From Yoonia rosea (lineage in GTDB: Bacteria > Pseudomonadota > Alphaproteobacteria > Rhodobacterales > Rhodobacteraceae), in the NCBI RefSeq assembly GCF_900156505.1, contig NZ_FTPR01000002.1, forward strand, positions 434,001 to 498,000: 64,000 nt of DNA, read 5' to 3'. Shown one piece after another: positions 1 to 7,156 of the stretch. The translations under genes were made by a program, and so were the position numbers. Positions within the stretch are counted from its first letter, which is position 1; each line of letters begins with the position of its first letter. The notes beneath the pieces were generated by a model. It was not told where the DNA came from, did not search any database, and saw nothing but the letters and a program-made list of their open reading frames with translations.

Positions 1-85
1 GACTATAGCGTCCTTCGGCCAAATCGCTGCGTAAGGCATCAGCGATGGCTTTCCAGATTGGGGTTCTACCTGAACTGTCACGCAA
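1..85 (-). CDS. phnF: PhnF-type GntR/HutC regulator (partial, N-terminus only)
   Basis: Reading leftward from a TTG at 85, 28 codons stay open to the window edge. They encode a start resembling the GntR winged helix: residues PIWKAIADALRSDLAEGRYS, the first helix and the E-G-x-Y-x turn of that family. An AGAAGAG stretch upstream can serve as ribosome binding site, and an in-frame stop lies just before the TTG. Divergence from phnG is the standard arrangement of PhnF, the HutC-type repressor of C-P lyase operons. Only the N-terminus is visible, so the effector domain and full length cannot be checked. The name rests mainly on context. Confidence 0.7.
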   Translation of the reverse strand, partial: MRDSSGRTPIWKAIADALRSDLAEGRYS

Positions 86-166
86 ATTTCACAAAACTCT
101 TCTGTCGCAAGACCACAAATGTGGTAAGATATGTATAGTTGTATAGTAAATGGAAAAGTTGTCGAG
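86..166. promoter_or_regulatory. phnF-phnG divergent control region with two repeat elements
   Basis: This 81-bp gap separates the divergent phnF and phnG starts. It contains an inverted repeat ACCACA-aa-TGTGGT at 112-125 and a tandem repeat GTATAGT-t-GTATAGT at 133-147. HutC/PhnF-type GntR proteins are known to bind TATA-rich repeats such as CTATACAACTATAC, which is the reverse strand of the second element. A TAAGAT hexamer at 125-130 could be a -10 box of the phnG promoter, and the GTATAGT repeats would then overlap the transcription start, consistent with repression. That role is inferred. Confidence 0.5.
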
Positions 167-622
167 ATGAAAGACACTTTACAAGAAAATAATCCCCGCA
201 AAGCGTGGATGAGCCTGCTGGCCAAAGCGCCGGAAGGCCGTGCCGCCACCTTGCTGGATGGGGCCATTGCGCGCCCTGCCTTCACATGGCTGCGCGCGCC
301 CGAGATCGGCAGCACCATGGTCCGTGCCCGCGCGGGTGCCACGGGTGCGCCTTTTAATCTTGGCGAAATGACAGTGACCCGCTGCGCATTGACCTTGGGC
401 ACCGGTGAGGTCGGACATGCCTATATTCAAGGGCGGCGCAAAGAAGATGCAGAAACGGCTGCTTTGATTGATGCGCTAATGCAAACGGCAATGTCGCAAC
501 CACTGCGGACATCAGTGCTTGAACCGCTGGAGGCCGAAATGACCACCGCCAAAGCTGCGCGCGCCGCCAAGGCTGCTGCGACAAAGGTCGATTTCTTCAC
601 AATGGTCCGAGGAGAAGACTGA
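167..622 (+). CDS. phnG: C-P lyase core subunit PhnG
   Basis: A 151-residue protein and the first gene of the C-P lyase operon. PhnG is a subunit of the PhnGHIJ core complex; with PhnI it takes part in joining the phosphonate to the ribose of ATP in place of adenine. I chose ATG 167 (MKDTLQENN) over the in-frame ATG at 131, because the latter would put coding sequence through the GTATAGT repeats and add residues not typical of the family. No strong Shine-Dalgarno is visible. The length fits the family, and the stop codon overlaps the phnH start by one base. Identification is firm from gene order and sequence character. Confidence 0.92.
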   Translation: MKDTLQENNPRKAWMSLLAKAPEGRAATLLDGAIARPAFTWLRAPEIGSTMVRARAGATGAPFNLGEMTVTRCALTLGTGEVGHAYIQGRRKEDAETAALIDALMQTAMSQPLRTSVLEPLEAEMTTAKAARAAKAAATKVDFFTMVRGED

Positions 623-1185
623 TGCAGGCAGATACTCTTTCCGGCGGATTTGCAGACCCGTCCATTGCATCATCCCACGCCTTCCGCGCCGTGATGGAGG
701 CAATGGCCCGTCCAGGGACTGTGCAGGAGATTTCGGGGGCCATGCCCCCGGCACCGCTCTCTCCAGCGGCAGGCACCGTTTTGCTCACTCTCTGCGATAC
801 TGAAACGCCGGTCTATCTGGCGGGCGCTGCCGATTGCGAAGCGGTGCGCGTCTGGCTGGCCTTTCATACGGGTGCCCCTTTGGTGGGTCCGGCGGAATGC
901 ATGTTCGCTGTGGGCATATGGGATGCGCTTGCACCGCTGTCGTCCTATCCCGTCGGCTCATCACAATACCCCGACCGATCAGCCACGTTGATTGTGGAAC
1001 GGCCCGACCTTTCCGCAACAGGCGCGGCCCTGACTGGCCCGGGTATCAAGGATCAGGCGGTACTTTCCCTGCCAGAGGTTGCTGCCTTCCAATCCAACCG
1101 CGCGCTGTTCCCGCTGGGGCTGGATTTCATCTTCACCAGTGGAGACTGCGTTGCGGCTCTGCCAAGAACGACAAAGGTGTCCTGA
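622..1185 (+). CDS. phnH: C-P lyase core subunit PhnH
   Basis: A 187-residue protein, a non-catalytic subunit of the PhnGHIJ core complex (in E. coli an alpha/beta fold resembling PLP-dependent transferases). It starts inside the phnG stop (TGATG) and its own stop overlaps the phnI start the same way, so translation is probably coupled. The sequence has the expected N-terminal segment with SHAFRAVMEAMARPGT near residues 14-29, where the family commonly carries an F-R-x-x-M-x-A-x-x-R-P-G pattern. Length agrees with known PhnH proteins. Confidence 0.92.
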   Translation: MQADTLSGGFADPSIASSHAFRAVMEAMARPGTVQEISGAMPPAPLSPAAGTVLLTLCDTETPVYLAGAADCEAVRVWLAFHTGAPLVGPAECMFAVGIWDALAPLSSYPVGSSQYPDRSATLIVERPDLSATGAALTGPGIKDQAVLSLPEVAAFQSNRALFPLGLDFIFTSGDCVAALPRTTKVS

Positions 1186-2273
1186 TGTATGTCGCAGTCA
1201 AAGGCGGTGAACGGGCAATCGAGAACGCTCATGCATGGCTTGCCGAAGAACGCCGCGGCAATACGGATATTGCCGAACTCGGCATCGCGCAGATACGCGA
1301 ACAACTCAGCCTTGCCGTTAATCGCGTCATGGCCGAAGGCTCGCTCTATGATCCTGATCTGGCGGCCTTGGCGATCAAACAGGCCCGCGGTGATCTGATC
1401 GAGGCGATCTTTCTGATCCGCGCTTACCGGACCACGCTGCCCCGCTTTGGGGCGTCTGAACCGGTTGATACCGGCGCAATGGCCTGCGACCGGCGCATCT
1501 CGGCGACGTTCAAGGACCTGCCGGGCGGGCAGGTGCTGGGGCCAACCTTTGATTACACGCACCGCTTGCTGGACTTTAAACTGGCGGCGGATGGCGAAGT
1601 ACCAGATGCGCCTGCGCGCGCGTCGGAAACTGGCGATGTGCCGCATGTAACGGGGTTCTTGAACCGCGAAGGGCTGATTGAAGAGGCCCGCCATGATGAC
1701 ACGCCACCGCGTGACCTGACCCGCGAACCGCTGGAAATGCCGGCAGACCGGCCCTTGCGCCTTCAGGCGCTTACCCGCGCGGACGAGGGTTTTACGCTTG
1801 GCCTCGCCTATTCAACACAGCGCGGTTACGGGCGCAACCACGCCTTTGTGGGCGAGTTGCGCATCGGGGCGGTGCCCGTTGAAATGGACATCCCGGAACT
1901 GGGCTTTGCCATTGAGATCGGCGAAGTGACCTTGACCGAATGCGAAACCGTCAACCAGTTCACCGGTTCCAAAACCGAACCGCCGCAATTCACACGCGGC
2001 TATGGGTTGGTCTTTGGCCAGACCGAGCGCAAGGCGATTTCAATGGCCTTGGTCGACCGCGCCTTACGGTGGGAAGAACTGGGCGAGGACAACGTTGGCG
2101 CCCCCGCGCAGGATGCGGAATTCGTTCTTTATCACGCCGACAACATTCAGGCGACGGGCTTTCTGGAGCATATCAAACTGCCCCATTACGTTGATTTTCA
2201 GTCCGAACTGGAACTGGTGCGCAAGCTGCGCCGCGAAGCAGGCGCGGAATATGTAAAGGAGGCTGCCGAATAA
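1185..2273 (+). CDS. phnI: C-P lyase subunit PhnI (nucleosidase/phosphonate coupling)
   Basis: A 362-residue protein starting MYVAVKGGERAIENAHAW, the usual PhnI N-terminus. The ATG at 1185 overlaps the phnH stop; the same frame is open further upstream, but that part lies inside phnH. With PhnG, H and L, PhnI displaces adenine from ATP to give ribose-triphosphate methylphosphonate, the first step of the pathway. Length and gene position match the family. It is followed by a 184-bp gap before phnJ, unusual in this otherwise overlapping operon; that gap holds a small ORF on the opposite strand. Confidence 0.93.
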   Translation: MYVAVKGGERAIENAHAWLAEERRGNTDIAELGIAQIREQLSLAVNRVMAEGSLYDPDLAALAIKQARGDLIEAIFLIRAYRTTLPRFGASEPVDTGAMACDRRISATFKDLPGGQVLGPTFDYTHRLLDFKLAADGEVPDAPARASETGDVPHVTGFLNREGLIEEARHDDTPPRDLTREPLEMPADRPLRLQALTRADEGFTLGLAYSTQRGYGRNHAFVGELRIGAVPVEMDIPELGFAIEIGEVTLTECETVNQFTGSKTEPPQFTRGYGLVFGQTERKAISMALVDRALRWEELGEDNVGAPAQDAEFVLYHADNIQATGFLEHIKLPHYVDFQSELELVRKLRREAGAEYVKEAAE

Positions 2274-2275
2274 TG

Positions 2276-2425
2276 TCAGTCGCCACCGTCCCCATCAGAC
2301 CAGCCGCCACCGCTTGGGCCATCGCCTCTCAGAACGAGCGCCAGCACGACGGGCACCGCAATACAGATCAGTACCTCGCGCGGATGATCTCGGATGGCCG
2401 CAATAAGGTCACTGAAAAACTCCAT
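2276..2425 (-). CDS. possible 49-residue membrane protein antisense within the phn operon
   Basis: Opposite to the phn genes, an ATG at 2425 opens 49 codons. The product has a short amphipathic start, one hydrophobic segment (about residues 18-32, VLICIAVPVVLALVL) and a Gly/Asp-rich tail ending GGGWSDGDGGD. Single-span proteins with such tails are a recognisable type in alphaproteobacteria. An AAGAGA stretch lies very close upstream as a weak ribosome site. A competing 62-codon ORF on the plus strand (2273-2461) starts at the phnI stop and ends over the phnJ start, as a coupled operon gene would, but its product looks like no protein I know. I prefer the minus-strand reading; both remain unproven. 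Confidence 0.45.
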   Translation of the reverse strand: MEFFSDLIAAIRDHPREVLICIAVPVVLALVLRGDGPSGGGWSDGDGGD

Positions 2426-2457
2426 ATCTCTTGCTGCCGCAGAATTGAGACTCTTTT

Positions 2458-3315
2458 ATGACAGAAGCCGCATACAACTTTGCCTATCTGGATGAACAGA
2501 CCAAGCGGATGATCCGCCGCGCGATCCTCAAGGGCCTTGCCATTCCCGGTTATCAGGTGCCTTTTGCCAGCCGCGAAATGCCGATGCCCTATGGTTGGGG
2601 CACTGGCGGCGTGCAGGTGTCCGCCGCAGTCCTGACCCCTGAAGATACCTTCAAGGTCATCGACCAAGGGGCCGATGACACCACAAACGCGGTGTCAATT
2701 CGCAGCTTCTTTCAGCGCACTGCAGGGGTGGCGACGACCACCGCGACATGCGACGCCACTGTGATCCAGACCCGCCACCGTATCCCCGAAGAGGCGCTGA
2801 GGGAGGGCCAGATCCTTGTTTATCAGGTGCCAATCCCTGAACCGCTGCGCTTTCTGGAGCCGCGTGAAAGCGAGACGCGCAAGATGCATAGCCTTGAGGA
2901 ATACGGGCTGATGCATGTGAAGCTTTACGAAGACATCAGCCGTCACGGGCATATCGCGACCTCATATGCCTATCCGGTCAAGGTCGAAGGGCGCTATGTC
3001 ATGGACCCGTCACCCATTCCGAAATTCGATAATCCCAAGCTTGGCGATATGGCCGCGATCCAGCTTTTTGGTGCGGGGCGTGAACAGCGCATTTACGCCC
3101 TGCCGCCCTATACCCGAGTGGTTAGCCTTGATTTTGAGGATCACCCGTTTGAGGCGACAAAGGCCGATCATCCTTGCGGGATGTGCGGGGCGCAGGACAG
3201 CTATCTGGATGAACTCATCATTGATGACGCAGGCGGGCGGATGTTCGTGTGCTCGGATACCGACTATTGCGAGGCGCGTCAGGCGGCGGGCCATAAAGGA
3301 AAGGACGCGGCATGA
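2458..3315 (+). CDS. phnJ: C-P lyase PhnJ (radical SAM-type carbon-phosphorus lyase)
   Basis: A 285-residue protein, the catalytic subunit that cleaves the C-P bond of ribose-1-phosphonate-5-phosphate with a 4Fe-4S cluster and S-adenosylmethionine, releasing alkane and the ribosyl 1,2-cyclic phosphate. The cysteine pattern C-x2-C-x21-C is seen at residues 240, 243 and 265, followed by the catalytic-type Cys at 271. The glycine proposed to carry the radical is in IPGYQ (Gly31). All key residues sit one position earlier than in the E. coli enzyme. The gene overlaps phnK by four bases. Confidence 0.96.
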   Translation: MTEAAYNFAYLDEQTKRMIRRAILKGLAIPGYQVPFASREMPMPYGWGTGGVQVSAAVLTPEDTFKVIDQGADDTTNAVSIRSFFQRTAGVATTTATCDATVIQTRHRIPEEALREGQILVYQVPIPEPLRFLEPRESETRKMHSLEEYGLMHVKLYEDISRHGHIATSYAYPVKVEGRYVMDPSPIPKFDNPKLGDMAAIQLFGAGREQRIYALPPYTRVVSLDFEDHPFEATKADHPCGMCGAQDSYLDELIIDDAGGRMFVCSDTDYCEARQAAGHKGKDAA

Positions 3316-4082
3316 CACCTTTGCTGTCTGTTCAGGGCGTTACCAAACGATACGGTGCCCATATCGGTTGCGCGGATGTCTCGTTCGACCTTTACCCGGG
3401 GGAGGTCATGGGAATTGTGGGTGAAAGCGGCTCTGGCAAATCGACCTTGCTCAATTGTATGGCAGGTCATCTGCGCCCCGATGCGGGGCAGGTCGTCTTC
3501 GATACGCGTGCCGATGGTCCGCGTGACACGATCACGATGTCCGAACCCGAACGCCGGATGCTGGGGCGCACCGATTGGGCCTTTGTCCACCAACACGCGC
3601 GCGACGGGCTGCGCATGGGTGTCAGCGCCGGTGGCAATGTCGGTGAACGCCTGATGGCTGTGGGTGAGCGGCACTATGGCGATATCCGTGACAAGGCGAC
3701 CGACTGGCTGGGGCGGGTCGAGATTGATGCCGCGCGCGTTGATGATCGCCCGACGACCTTCTCGGGCGGGATGCAGCAACGCCTGCAAATCGCCCGTAAC
3801 CTTGTGACCGGGCCGCGACTGGTGTTCATGGATGAACCTACGGGTGGGCTTGATGTGTCCGTGCAGGCGCGCTTGCTTGATCTGCTGCGCGGTCTTGTCC
3901 GCGACATGGGGCTGTCCGCGATCATCGTCACACACGATCTGGCGGTGGTGCGTCTGCTCGCGGATCGTCTGATGGTCATGAAGGACGGCCGCGTGGTCGA
4001 AGCCGGCCTGACCGATCAGTTGCTGGACGACCCGCAGCATGCCTATAGCCAACTCCTTGTCAGCTCCGTTTTGCAGGTATGA
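3312..4082 (+). CDS. phnK: C-P lyase ABC-type ATPase PhnK
   Basis: A 256-residue ABC ATPase. It shows Walker A GESGSGKST (residues 37-45), the signature FSGGMQQRL, Walker B LVFMDEPTGGLD and a switch histidine in IVTHDLAVV. Despite its transporter-like sequence, PhnK binds the PhnGHIJ core, on PhnJ, and belongs to the C-P lyase machinery; no permease lies nearby. Its start overlaps the phnJ stop (ATG inside the last codons), and phnL begins three bases after its stop. Position and similarity to dipeptide-type ATPases fit PhnK. Confidence 0.94.
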   Translation: MTPLLSVQGVTKRYGAHIGCADVSFDLYPGEVMGIVGESGSGKSTLLNCMAGHLRPDAGQVVFDTRADGPRDTITMSEPERRMLGRTDWAFVHQHARDGLRMGVSAGGNVGERLMAVGERHYGDIRDKATDWLGRVEIDAARVDDRPTTFSGGMQQRLQIARNLVTGPRLVFMDEPTGGLDVSVQARLLDLLRGLVRDMGLSAIIVTHDLAVVRLLADRLMVMKDGRVVEAGLTDQLLDDPQHAYSQLLVSSVLQV

Positions 4083-4085
4083 CCC

Positions 4086-4769
4086 ATGATTGAACTTACC
4101 AACGTCTCTAAAACCTTCACCCTGCACAATCAGGGCAGCGCGGTCATCGAGGTGATCAATGATGTGTCCTTCGCCGTTGCTGCTGGCGAATGTGTGGCGC
4201 TGACGGGCGCGTCCGGTGCGGGTAAATCCACGCTGATGCGGATGATCTATGGCAACTACCTGACACAAGCAGGCCAAATCCGTATTGGCGATGTGGATCT
4301 CGTACAAGCTGAACCACGCCAGGTTATCGCGGTGCGCCGTGAAGTTCTGGGCTACGTCAGCCAGTTCCTGCGAGTCGTGCCGCGTGTGCCAACACTTGAT
4401 GTGGTCGCCGAACCGCTACGGACGCTAGGCGTTTCCGCAGAAATCTCACAAGCCCGCGCCAAGGCATTGCTAGGCCAGTTGAACATCCCTGAACGCCTTT
4501 GGTCACTGTCGCCCACCACCTTTTCAGGCGGCGAACAACAGCGGGTGAATATCGCGCGCGGCTTTGCCCATGCCTATCCTGCGATGCTGCTGGATGAACC
4601 GACCGCCAGCTTGGATGCCAAGAACCGCGAAGTCGTGCTGTCCCTGATCGAAGAGGCCAAGGCACGCGGTGCTGCCATCATCGGGATTTTCCACGATGAG
4701 GCCGCCCGCGCCCGCGTCTGTGACCGCGAGATCGACGTCAGCCGCTTTACACCAAAGGTTGCCGCATGA
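4086..4769 (+). CDS. phnL: C-P lyase ABC-type ATPase PhnL
   Basis: A 227-residue ABC ATPase resembling the MacB/LolD type. It has Walker [10 protein letters not shown], the signature [15 protein letters not shown] and Walker [12 protein letters not shown]. PhnL is required with PhnGHI for forming the ribose-triphosphate phosphonate; recent structural work places a PhnK-PhnL pair on the core complex. Four-base overlap with phnN suggests coupled translation. No membrane segments are seen, as expected for a soluble subunit. Confidence 0.94.
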   Translation: MIELTNVSKTFTLHNQGSAVIEVINDVSFAVAAGECVALTGASGAGKSTLMRMIYGNYLTQAGQIRIGDVDLVQAEPRQVIAVRREVLGYVSQFLRVVPRVPTLDVVAEPLRTLGVSAEISQARAKALLGQLNIPERLWSLSPTTFSGGEQQRVNIARGFAHAYPAMLLDEPTASLDAKNREVVLSLIEEAKARGAAIIGIFHDEAARARVCDREIDVSRFTPKVAA

Positions 4770-5311
4770 CCCAAGGTCGCCTCATAGCTGTTGTCGGCCC
4801 CTCGGGTGTCGGCAAGGACAGCGTGATGGCGGGCCTTTGTGAGGCAATGCCGCGCTTGCATCTGGTGCGCCGCGTCATCACCCGCGCGCCCGCGCTTGGC
4901 GGCGAAGACTATGACGCGGTGTCAGTATCGCAATTTGAGGATCTGGCCGAAAACGGTGCTTTCGCTGTGTATTGGAGCGCGCATGGGCTGCACTACGGCA
5001 TCCCGATCACCGTCATTGATCAATTGAACACCGGCACTGATTGCCTTGTCAATTTTTCCCGCAAGGCGTTGGTCGAAGCGGCCGCGATATTCCCGAACTT
5101 CCTCGTTCTCAACATCAGTGCAACACCACAAACACTAGCGCATCGTCTTTCTGCGCGGGGGCGTGAGACCGAGGAAGAAATTGCCAAGCGCCTTGCAGAG
5201 GCAAACAAGCCGTTGCCGGCGGGGCTTCATGTAATCCATCTCGCCAACGACGGCCCGATATCCCAGACCGTCGCCCGCGGGGTGGCGCTGCTTCAACCGG
5301 CGAGCGTATAG
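4766..5311 (+). CDS. phnN: ribose 1,5-bisphosphate phosphokinase PhnN
   Basis: A 181-residue kinase of the guanylate-kinase-like P-loop fold, with Walker [12 protein letters not shown] at residues 9-19. It converts ribose 1,5-bisphosphate, the end of the C-P lyase route, to PRPP. The length is right for a stand-alone PhnN (not fused to PhnM). The ATG overlaps the phnL stop by four bases. Its last 19 bases overlap the 3-prime end of the oppositely oriented DUF1045 gene. Confidence 0.93.
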   Translation: MTQGRLIAVVGPSGVGKDSVMAGLCEAMPRLHLVRRVITRAPALGGEDYDAVSVSQFEDLAENGAFAVYWSAHGLHYGIPITVIDQLNTGTDCLVNFSRKALVEAAAIFPNFLVLNISATPQTLAHRLSARGRETEEEIAKRLAEANKPLPAGLHVIHLANDGPISQTVARGVALLQPASV

Positions 5312-5964
5312 CGATGGAGCATCTCAAAGTGCCCATCCTTCCGCTCACCACACAAGGCGATCTGGTCAAGAATGAAGGGCGCAGGCAAGGTGGGCAACAT
5401 GCGCTGCAGAGTGTCGGACCATGTTGTGATCGCGGCCTCGGGCAACTGCCCCGAAAGTGTCAGGTGAAAGCGGAATTCTTCCATCACATAGGGATAGCCC
5501 CATTGGACGAGCAAGGCATCCTGCCGCGCTGTGAGGCCGGATGCGCGACGGCGCGCCAACTCTGCGTCGCTGGCAGGTGCGCGAAAATCGTCAAGCGTGC
5601 TGACGCAGGCCGTTGCCACCCGCTGCAAGGCTGTTGTGTCACCGTGGGGTGTCAGGGCCAGAAAGCGGCCAAGTGTGGTCAGCGCCAGACCATCGCAGAT
5701 GGCAGGCGCAAGCGACGCCGCCATTTCCGCGACCGCCTTTTCAAGATCAGCGACAGTACGGCCATCCTTGAGCCGGAAGGGCGGCTTCAACGTCCCATGA
5801 AACCCGTATTTGCGCGGTGTCATTGTAATGTCACGCAGATCGGGCAGATCGGGCTGACGCGCCGCTTGACCGTTTACAACATCCCACCCGAGCCACGACG
5901 CCCCGAAATCGGCCAAAGGCCCTGCCGGCGGAACGTAATAAACTGCAAATCGAGAGTATGACAT
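5293..5964 (-). CDS. DUF1045 family 2H phosphoesterase, probable cyclic-phosphate hydrolase
   Basis: A 223-residue protein starting MSYSRFAVYYVPP. It carries two H-x-T-L motifs, KYGFHGTL (His56) and FRFHLTL (His167), the signature of 2H (LigT-like) phosphoesterases that open cyclic phosphates. DUF1045 proteins recur in alphaproteobacterial phn loci. No metallo-beta-lactamase PhnP is present in this window, so I infer that this enzyme hydrolyses the 5-phosphoribosyl 1,2-cyclic phosphate made by PhnJ. It runs against the operon: its 3-prime end overlaps phnN by 19 bases, and its ATG at 5964 shares the tetranucleotide CATG with the phnM start. Confidence 0.82.
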   Translation of the reverse strand: MSYSRFAVYYVPPAGPLADFGASWLGWDVVNGQAARQPDLPDLRDITMTPRKYGFHGTLKPPFRLKDGRTVADLEKAVAEMAASLAPAICDGLALTTLGRFLALTPHGDTTALQRVATACVSTLDDFRAPASDAELARRRASGLTARQDALLVQWGYPYVMEEFRFHLTLSGQLPEAAITTWSDTLQRMLPTLPAPFILDQIALCGERKDGHFEMLHRYTLAG

Positions 5965-7156
5965 GAATTCCCCTTTTCCTACGGCCTCTTTGACAAAGGC
6001 TTGTGACACGGATGTGTCAAGCAACCTGTGTCTTGCAAATGCGCAGCTTGTCCTGGCGGATCAGGTGATCACCGGATCGGTGACAATCGAAAAAGGGATC
6101 ATCTGCGATATTGCCGAGGGAGATCATGTGCCGGCAGGCGCCCTCGATTGTGCCGGTGATCTGGTGATCCCGGGGCTTGTTGAATTGCATACCGACAATG
6201 TCGAGCGCCACATCGAACCGCGCCCCGAGGTGGACTGGCCGCATCTGCCCGCGCTGATCGCCCATGATGCCGAACTGGCCTCAACGGGCATCACAACGGT
6301 GTTTGATGCGCTGCGCGTGGGCTCGATCCATAGCGGCAAGGCGCGCTATAGTGATTATGCCCGCAAACTGGCGGACGAGCTCTTGGCCGCACGTGCAGCG
6401 GGTTTCTTCAAGATCAGCCATTTCCTGCATCTGCGCGCTGAGATTTGTTCGGAGACGCTGCTTGAGGAATTGGCGGCCTTTGCACCCGAGGACCGCGTCG
6501 GGATCGTCAGCCTGATGGATCACACGCCGGGCCAGCGCCAGTTTCGTGACCTGACAGCTTTGAAAACCTATGTCGGCAAGAAACGCGGTTTGAATGACGC
6601 AGAATTTGACGCCCATGTCGCGAACCTGTTGGCCCTGCAAGAACGCTATGGCGCCAAGCATGAAACCGGTGCTGTCACCGAAGCAGTGCGCCTTGGTGCG
6701 GTGCTTGCCAGCCACGATGACACCACGGCCGAGCATGTTGGCACCTCTGCGGGCAATGGCGTGGGTTTTGCCGAGTTTCCCACAACGGTCGAGGCCGCCG
6801 CGGCATGTCGCACGCACGGGATTGCCGTGATGATGGGCGCACCCAACCTTATCCGTGGCGGGTCGCACTCTGGCAATGTCGCCGCCGAAGAACTGGCGAA
6901 AGCTGACCTTCTTGACATCGTGTCGTCAGACTATGTGCCTTCGGCGCTGCTTTTGTCCGCCTTCCGCCTTGCCGATATCTGGAATGATCTGCCACGCGCC
7001 ATTGCCACTGTGACGACCAACCCTGCCAAGGCTGTGCGGTTGCATGATCGTGGTGCCTTGAAGACAGGTTTGCGTGGTGATGTTTTGCGGGTGCGCAAAA
7101 TTGGCCAGACACCACTGTTGCGGGGCGTGTGGAGCCAAGGCAACAAGGTTGCATGA
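5963..7156 (+). CDS. phnM: alpha-D-ribose 1-methylphosphonate 5-triphosphate diphosphatase PhnM
   Basis: A 397-residue amidohydrolase-superfamily protein. The metal-binding motif ELHTDNVERH has His76 and Asp78, and the C-terminal SSDYVPSALL is typical of PhnM. It removes pyrophosphate from ribose phosphonate triphosphate before the C-P cleavage step. The ATG at 5963 is used here; family members usually begin close to the LANAQLVLADQ segment, so a GTG at 6014 is an alternative that would remove the overlap with the divergent DUF1045 start. The sequence around it has a GACAC-ggat-GTGTC dyad at 6005-6018. The stop overlaps the next gene by four bases. Confidence 0.93.
   Translation: MNSPFPTASLTKACDTDVSSNLCLANAQLVLADQVITGSVTIEKGIICDIAEGDHVPAGALDCAGDLVIPGLVELHTDNVERHIEPRPEVDWPHLPALIAHDAELASTGITTVFDALRVGSIHSGKARYSDYARKLADELLAARAAGFFKISHFLHLRAEICSETLLEELAAFAPEDRVGIVSLMDHTPGQRQFRDLTALKTYVGKKRGLNDAEFDAHVANLLALQERYGAKHETGAVTEAVRLGAVLASHDDTTAEHVGTSAGNGVGFAEFPTTVEAAAACRTHGIAVMMGAPNLIRGGSHSGNVAAEELAKADLLDIVSSDYVPSALLLSAFRLADIWNDLPRAIATVTTNPAKAVRLHDRGALKTGLRGDVLRVRKIGQTPLLRGVWSQGNKVA

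Noticed and set aside
834..1184. Long open frame upstream of phnI that would extend it by over 100 residues
   Set aside because: It lies inside phnH in another frame, and the PhnI family starts at MYVAVKGG at 1185.
2458..5311. Phosphonate ABC transporter inside the phn operon
   Set aside because: The two ATPases are PhnK and PhnL by sequence and order; no PhnD or PhnE partners lie near, so a transporter, if any, is outside the window.
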